Program-made: the position numbers and the translations under genes | From: an uncultured Clostridia bacterium | Lineage (GTDB): Bacteria; Bacillota; Clostridia; TANB77; CAG-508 | Length of the DNA stretch: 37,444 nucleotides | Reading direction: 5' to 3' | Assembly (NCBI GenBank): GCA_944392425.1 | Contig: CALXWM010000013.1 | Coordinates: 1 to 37,444 of the forward strand | The notes under the pieces: generated by a model | What the model saw: only the letters and a program-made list of their open reading frames with translations | Told to the model about the DNA's origin: nothing | Databases searched by the model: none | Shown here: one piece after another, positions 34,084 to 37,444 of the stretch | Position numbering within the stretch: position 1 is the first letter of the stretch | Layout: every line of letters begins with the position of its first letter

Positions 34084-34178
34084 TTTTACTTTTGGGACGG
34101 TCCTTTTCGTAAAATATTTATATTTACCAAGCTACATAAATATTTTTTACTAAAAGGACCGTCCCAAAAGTAAAATTA
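34084..34178. repeat. inverted pair of GGGACGGTCC hairpin elements
   Basis: TTTTACTTTTGGGACGG at 34085-34101 returns as its reverse complement at about 34153-34176, 50 bases apart, and each unit also has its own GTAAAA/TTTTAC arms. The left unit is identical over about 30 bases to 5929-5959. It sits between convergent sigE and the ylmC-like pseudogene and would make a long hairpin on either transcript, so it may serve as a bidirectional terminator. Confidence 0.75.
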
Positions 34179-34410
34179 AATTTCCACCAAAATTACATTT
34201 TCTCCAATGCACTTTATTTTGTTCCACTCAATTACAATCTCATTACTACCTGCAAACATACTAAAAGGCTTGCTACTACCGTGGCACTATAATAGATGTA
34301 ATACTTCCGGTTTGCAAGTCAGCACATACATCTTGCACATACCCAAGTTTTTTGCCATCTCTAATATTTATAACTTCTTTATGTCTAAAATCCATACCTT
34401 TTTGCCCCAT
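34176..34410 (-). pseudogene. ymxH: frameshifted YlmC/YmxH-type PRC-barrel gene
   Basis: Small sporulation-linked PRC-barrel family protein, normally about 80 aa and encoded beside sigG. Reading down from the ATG at 34410 gives MGQKGMDFRHKEVINIRDGK, then LGYVQDVCADLQTGSITSII and VP, and then meets TAG TAG. Skipping one base at 34281 restores GSSKPFSMFAGSNEIVIEWN and KIKCIGENVILVEI before TAA at 34176-34178. The canonical family reads IIVPG at precisely this point, so an extra base is present. The total span of 235 is one more than a multiple of three. It follows sigG on the same strand, the usual order. It could be a real inactivation or an assembly error. Confidence 0.8.
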
Positions 34411-34558
34411 AAAATCACCATACCTTTCCTATATTTATATAATTAAGAAAAATACAAAATAAGTTTAATTTATTTTTACTATATAATTATATGAAGAACT
34501 TATAAGATATAAAACTAATATTAATAGTTATTAATAAAATAAATAAATATAAATTTTT

Positions 34559-35332
34559 TTACTTATAAAATCGTTTTATATGATTAATTGCCGTCTTCTC
34601 CAACCTAGAAACTTGTGCTTGAGAGATACCAACCTCTTCCGCAACTTCCATTTGAGTTTTACACTCAAAAAATCTTTTATTAATTATTACTTTTTCTTTA
34701 TCAGTAAGACGTTTCATAGCTTCACCAAGGGCTATATTTTCAGTCCACTTCTCATCAGTATTTTTCTTATCACTAATTTGATCCATAATATATATATTGT
34801 CAGTATTATCACCATAAACAGAATCTTGAAGAGAAACTGGATCTTGAATTGCATCTAAACTAAAAGCGACTTCTTCTTTATCAACACCAAGTTCCTGAGC
34901 AATTTGCTCAATAGTAGGCTCTTTTTGTGTACGTTTTGTAATAGCTTCCTTGACCATCAAGGCCCTATAAGCCAAATCTCTCATGGAACGACTAACTCTA
35001 ATAGGATTATTATCTCTTAAATATCTTCTAATTTCACCAATAATCATAGGAACTGCATACGTAGAAAACTGAACATTTTGAGATAAATCAAAATTATCCA
35101 ATGCCTTAATTAATCCTACACACCCAACTTGAAATAAATCATCTGCATTTTCGGCTTTAAATCTAAAACGCTTAATAACACTTAAAACCAATTTTAAATT
35201 ACCATTAATAAAATCTTGCCTTGCCTTTTCGTCGCCATTTTTTATTTTTTTTAATAGTTCGTTTTTTTCTTCATTTGATAGTACAGGCAATTTAGCAGTA
35301 TTAACCCCGCAAATCTCCACCTTGTTTATCAA
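34559..35332 (-). CDS. sigG: RNA polymerase sigma-G factor
   Basis: Forespore-specific late sporulation sigma factor. The start is a TTG at 35332 with AAGGAGG 8 bases upstream, giving INKVEICGVNTAKLPVLSNE, the hallmark N-terminus of SigG, including the SpoIIAB/Gin-interacting region. Region 2: NLKLVLSVIKRFRFKAENADD and GCVGLIKALDNFD; region 3 with PIRVSRSMRDLAYRAL; region 4: TQMEVAEEVGISQAQVSRLE. 257 aa compared with 260 in Bacillus. In most Firmicutes sigG follows sigE on the same strand; here it is inverted and convergent with it. I could not find a convincing SigF/SigG-type promoter upstream. Confidence 0.95.
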   Translation of the reverse strand: MINKVEICGVNTAKLPVLSNEEKNELLKKIKNGDEKARQDFINGNLKLVLSVIKRFRFKAENADDLFQVGCVGLIKALDNFDLSQNVQFSTYAVPMIIGEIRRYLRDNNPIRVSRSMRDLAYRALMVKEAITKRTQKEPTIEQIAQELGVDKEEVAFSLDAIQDPVSLQDSVYGDNTDNIYIMDQISDKKNTDEKWTENIALGEAMKRLTDKEKVIINKRFFECKTQMEVAEEVGISQAQVSRLEKTAINHIKRFYK

Positions 35333-35529
35333 AGAAAAAACCTCCTTGCCAAATTTTATGATTATTAGCATAACGAATTTTTAATATCAAAAATTATGCA
35401 TTAATAATACATAAACAAAATGTGTCTTCCAAAATCATTATTTCCAAGAAAGTAAAAAATATACTTTCTAAAATTTGAAATTTTATTAAAAAAATTCCAA
35501 ATAGCGATTGCAAAATTTAAAAAAATTAG

Positions 35530-35558
35530 TTGAAAAAATATTCTTGAAAATATATAAT
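35530..35558 (+). promoter_or_regulatory. SigA promoter of a short transcript unit
   Basis: TTGAAA at 35530-35535, a 17-base spacer and TATAAT at 35553-35558, in the gap between the divergent sigG and SUMF1 genes. Confidence 0.65.
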
Positions 35559-35583
35559 AAAGAAAAAATTAGGAGTGCAAAAA

Positions 35584-35655
35584 ATGACAAAAATCGCTGA
35601 AAGCCTTGAGGCTGTATATATATATATATATATATCACAAGATTTAATAAAATAA
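35584..35655 (+). CDS. possible 23-aa peptide with a TA-repeat-coded tail
   Basis: ATG at 35584 follows AGGAGTG. It encodes MTKIAESLEAVYIYIYIS and SQDLIK-type ending (MTKIAESLEAV, then alternating Y-I, then SQDLIK). The Y-I part comes from a (TA)10T tract at 35615-35635. Gain or loss of one TA unit would change the reading frame. The promoter before it and terminator after it make it a complete small unit. It may be a real peptide, a leader peptide for the SUMF1-type gene, or only part of a small RNA. Confidence 0.35.
   Translation: MTKIAESLEAVYIYIYISQDLIK
35615..35635. repeat. (TA)10 microsatellite
   Basis: Twenty-one bases of uninterrupted alternating TA. Such tracts change length by slippage, so the adjacent peptide could be phase variable. 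Confidence 0.85.
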
Positions 35656-35674
35656 GTTTATGTGAACATAGAGT

Positions 35675-35728
35675 AAAAACTATGCTTTTTAGACGAATGC
35701 AAAATGTCTAATTAGGCATAGTTTTTTT
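35675..35728 (+). terminator. long terminator or attenuator before the SUMF1-type gene
   Basis: AAAAACTATGC pairs with GCATAGTTTTT, and inside it TTTTTAGAC pairs with GTCTAATTAG, followed by TTTTTTT. It stands about 30 bases before the next start codon. It ends a roughly 165-base transcript from the 35530 promoter, or controls read-through into the gene. Confidence 0.8.
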
Positions 35729-35757
35729 GTGCTTAAGAAAGAAGGAGAATTTTAAAA

Positions 35758-37005
35758 ATGAAAAAAATAAGTAAAAAGCAAAAGTTAGTAGGATTTATAG
35801 CCATATTGATAGTTGCAGTAATAATAGCTATAGTTATTACCACAAGCATAATAAACAGCAATAATCAAATTGCAGATGAAGAATACTCAGCTACAACAAT
35901 AAATGCAGGATCTAATTTAATTGCAAAATATATAAAAAAAGGGGAAAAGATTGGAGAAATAACAGGAACACTAGAGGTTTTAAACACAGCTGACGCTACA
36001 GCAACAGCAGAAGATATAGAATGGGGAAAAACAGCATATGTAAATGGCGTAAAAATAACAGGAACTAGAACACCAGATAATAATTATACTTTTACAGATT
36101 CATATGGAAATGAGGTAAAAGTACCGGGAGGATTTAAAGTAGTAAATCCAGAAGAGAATGTTACAGACGGAATAATTATTGAAGATGTTAGTGCAGGAGA
36201 TTCAAACACAAAAGGAAGTCAATTCGTTTGGATACCGGTAGGAGACGTATATACAGATGAAGAACATACAGAGGCGAATAAGAAAACTATAAAATTAGGA
36301 AGATATGATTTTGCAACAAATCCAGAAGGTGTAGAAGTACAAATAATTGAAAATCAAGAAGACATAGACAACAAAGAATGGGAGAACGAAGTATATGTAT
36401 CACCATATTATTATGTTGAACGTGTAAGCAGTGATTATAACGCAACAGCAAAAGATTTGGGTGGCTTTATAACAAAAGCTTATAATAGTGGAGGATACTA
36501 TTTGGGAAGATATGAACTAGGAGATGCATTAGCAATTGAAGCTATACACTCAAATACAGGAACTACTAATCCAGCAACTTGCAAATCAGGAGTATACCCA
36601 TATACATTCTTGGGTCAAATAGAAGCATCGAATTTATGTAGAAGTTTATATAATAGTAATGAATATGACAGTGATTTAATAAATAGTTATGCTTGGGATA
36701 CTGCAATAATATTTATACAAACTTTTTCGGATAACAAAGATTATTCAATACAAACTCCATTGCAATCTAGTTTAGCTAAATGCGGAGAAACCACAAATGG
36801 AAGTATAAAAGACGAGGAGTTGCATATATTTGATATGAGTGGAAATGTTATGGAATGGTCTACAGAAGGATATAATGCCCCAAGTATAAGCTTTATAGTA
36901 AGAGGAGGATGGTATGGCTCAATAGGAACTACAACGGGAAGAAGAATGTATAGTATAAATGATCCAGATGGGTATCGTACAGGAAGACCTATTTTATATT
37001 TATAA
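35758..37005 (+). CDS. membrane-anchored SUMF1/FGE-fold (C-type-lectin-like) protein
   Basis: Predicted extracytoplasmic protein, 415 aa. One N-terminal anchor (residues about 11-32, FIAILIVAVIIAIVITTSII). Residues about 65-105 hold ATAEDIEWGKTAYVNGVKI and TGT, a motif known from surface proteins with repeats of this kind. Residues about 150-415 carry the SUMF1/formylglycine-generating-enzyme-like fold: GSQFVWIPVGDVY, YYLGRYELGD, HIFDMSGNVMEWSTEG and FIVRGGWYGS, ending GYRTGRPILYL. The pair of cysteines used by true FGE is not evident, so a binding rather than an enzymatic role is more likely. AGAAGGAG precedes the ATG; a terminator-like hairpin at 37019-37057 follows. Confidence 0.75.
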   Translation: MKKISKKQKLVGFIAILIVAVIIAIVITTSIINSNNQIADEEYSATTINAGSNLIAKYIKKGEKIGEITGTLEVLNTADATATAEDIEWGKTAYVNGVKITGTRTPDNNYTFTDSYGNEVKVPGGFKVVNPEENVTDGIIIEDVSAGDSNTKGSQFVWIPVGDVYTDEEHTEANKKTIKLGRYDFATNPEGVEVQIIENQEDIDNKEWENEVYVSPYYYVERVSSDYNATAKDLGGFITKAYNSGGYYLGRYELGDALAIEAIHSNTGTTNPATCKSGVYPYTFLGQIEASNLCRSLYNSNEYDSDLINSYAWDTAIIFIQTFSDNKDYSIQTPLQSSLAKCGETTNGSIKDEELHIFDMSGNVMEWSTEGYNAPSISFIVRGGWYGSIGTTTGRRMYSINDPDGYRTGRPILYL

Positions 37006-37018
37006 TAGTTACTATGTT

Positions 37019-37060
37019 AATAGATATGCTCTAAAACTGTTTTAAAGCATATCTATTTTT
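37019..37060 (+). terminator. terminator of the SUMF1-type gene
   Basis: AATAGATATGCTCTAAAAC pairs with GTTTTAAAGCATATCTATT, one mismatch, followed by TTT. Confidence 0.75.
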
Positions 37061-37164
37061 AAGTCAAAACAAATTAATATTTAATGTAATAAATATATAA
37101 AATATCAATTTTGTAATAAAGTAAAAAAATCGAAAATTTTTTTGAATTTTTTTTGAAAAAAGTG

Positions 37165-37193
37165 TTGACTTAAAAACAAATCCATGTTATTAT
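37165..37193 (+). promoter_or_regulatory. strong SigA promoter P1 of a putative rRNA operon
   Basis: TTGACT at 37165-37170, a 17-base spacer and TATTAT at 37188-37193, with A/T tracts upstream like an UP element. The same GTGTTGAC -35 context recurs 151 bases later at P2. Confidence 0.75.
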
Positions 37194-37208
37194 ATATTTG
37201 TACGAAGG

Positions 37209-37264
37209 AAATTAGTTAAGAGACACAACTTAAAGACAAAAAACAGCACTAACTAGTTTTTTAT
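37209..37264 (+). terminator. weak terminator-like hairpin between P1 and P2
   Basis: AAATTAGTTA (37209-37218) and TAACTAGTTT (37250-37259) pair with one mismatch, and a T-run follows. The loop of about 30 bases makes it weak. It could end a short P1 transcript. Confidence 0.35.
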
Positions 37265-37315
37265 TTTGCCCTTAAAAAATGTCGAAAAAAATAAAAAAAT
37301 ATTTTAAAAAATGTG

Positions 37316-37344
37316 TTGACATTTAAAAGGCAATATAGTATAAT
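37316..37344 (+). promoter_or_regulatory. strong SigA promoter P2 of a putative rRNA operon
   Basis: TTGACA at 37316-37321, a 17-base spacer and TATAAT at 37339-37344: a perfect consensus promoter, with A-rich sequence upstream. Confidence 0.85.
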
Positions 37345-37350
37345 AAAAAA

Positions 37351-37444
37351 CGTTCCACACCGGAACGCAAAGTACATTGAAAAGTAAACAATGAATCTTT
37401 TGAGAAACCAATAAAATTGCGGTAGTTTAAGTACTACTAAAAGA
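37351..37444 (+). other. rRNA-type leader, start of an operon beyond the window
   Basis: After P2 comes a CGTTCC/GGAACG hairpin (37351-37368), then ACATTGAAAAG and CTTTTGAGAAACC, words resembling the anti-termination/processing leaders that precede 16S rRNA in Firmicutes. There is no coding sequence and no tRNA. The 16S gene itself would lie beyond 37444; that is inference. Confidence 0.5.

Noticed and set aside
34207..34446. 79-codon plus-strand frame after sigE
   Set aside because: It is the antisense of the frameshifted ymxH gene; no ribosome site and no protein family.
35341..35480. SigF/SigG promoter upstream of sigG
   Set aside because: GCATA and TTATGCTA words occur but with wrong spacing and no GG in the -10.
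37280..37286. Exact Spo0A box TGTCGAA before the rRNA-type promoter
   Set aside because: A single 7-base match with no tandem partner is likely by chance in this DNA.

Overview
The window is one AT-rich chromosomal stretch with dense, mostly plus-strand housekeeping genes, strong AAGGAGG ribosome sites and TTGACA-17-TATAAT promoters. It reads as an endospore-forming low-GC Gram-positive of the class Clostridia: it has ctsR-mcsA-mcsB-clpC, the spoIIGA-sigE pair, sigG, the FtsA/FtsZ division genes and a Min system. Species cannot be fixed from the sequence. Many intergenic repeats and two single-base frameshifts suggest an uncultured or draft-assembled gut-type lineage, but that is inference.

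Layout. 1-900: two tiny single-span membrane proteins on the minus strand. 937-5925: the CtsR heat-shock operon behind a promoter with a clear CtsR operator. 5960-8430: YqeG phosphatase, an unknown membrane protein, a DtxR-type metalloregulator and a split TauE transporter. 8560-11050: small and cysteine-rich proteins, glutamate racemase, a membrane zinc-ribbon protein and a frameshifted small membrane gene. 11160-16900: a double-OB protein, minD, a long minE, rodA, dusB, a GerS/LolA-like protein and the MazF-type RNase EndoA. 17000-19460: a large cell-wall fibro-slime/MucBP protein behind a four-repeat Spo0A-box-like array. 19458-24800: HD-GYP phosphodiesterase (minus strand), a nucleosidase-like protein and SMC. 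25098-32114: murA, divIB/ftsQ, two DUF881 genes, sbp, ftsA, ftsZ. 32502-35332: spoIIGA and sigE, then, on the other strand, sigG followed by a hidden one-base-frameshifted ylmC/ymxH gene. 35530-37060: a short transcript unit with a (TA)10 tract, then a membrane-anchored SUMF1/C-type-lectin-fold protein. 37165-37444: tandem strong promoters and a leader that looks like the start of an rRNA operon lying beyond the window edge.

The genes join proteostasis (CtsR/McsA/McsB/ClpC), wall precursor synthesis (MurI, MurA), elongation and division (RodA, MinDE, DivIB, FtsA, FtsZ), chromosome organisation (SMC) and early and forespore sporulation control (SpoIIGA, SigE, SigG).

The most unusual signal is not protein coding. 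Five intergenic gaps hold related, GC-richer, roughly 70-170 bp palindromic elements with CAATATAnATT-type ends. The bases just outside those ends differ from locus to locus but stay complementary to each other. A second, shorter hairpin family with a GGGRCG-type core and equally covarying arms occurs at five more places. Neither contains a credible protein gene. No tRNA, complete rRNA, CRISPR array, prophage or transposase gene was seen.
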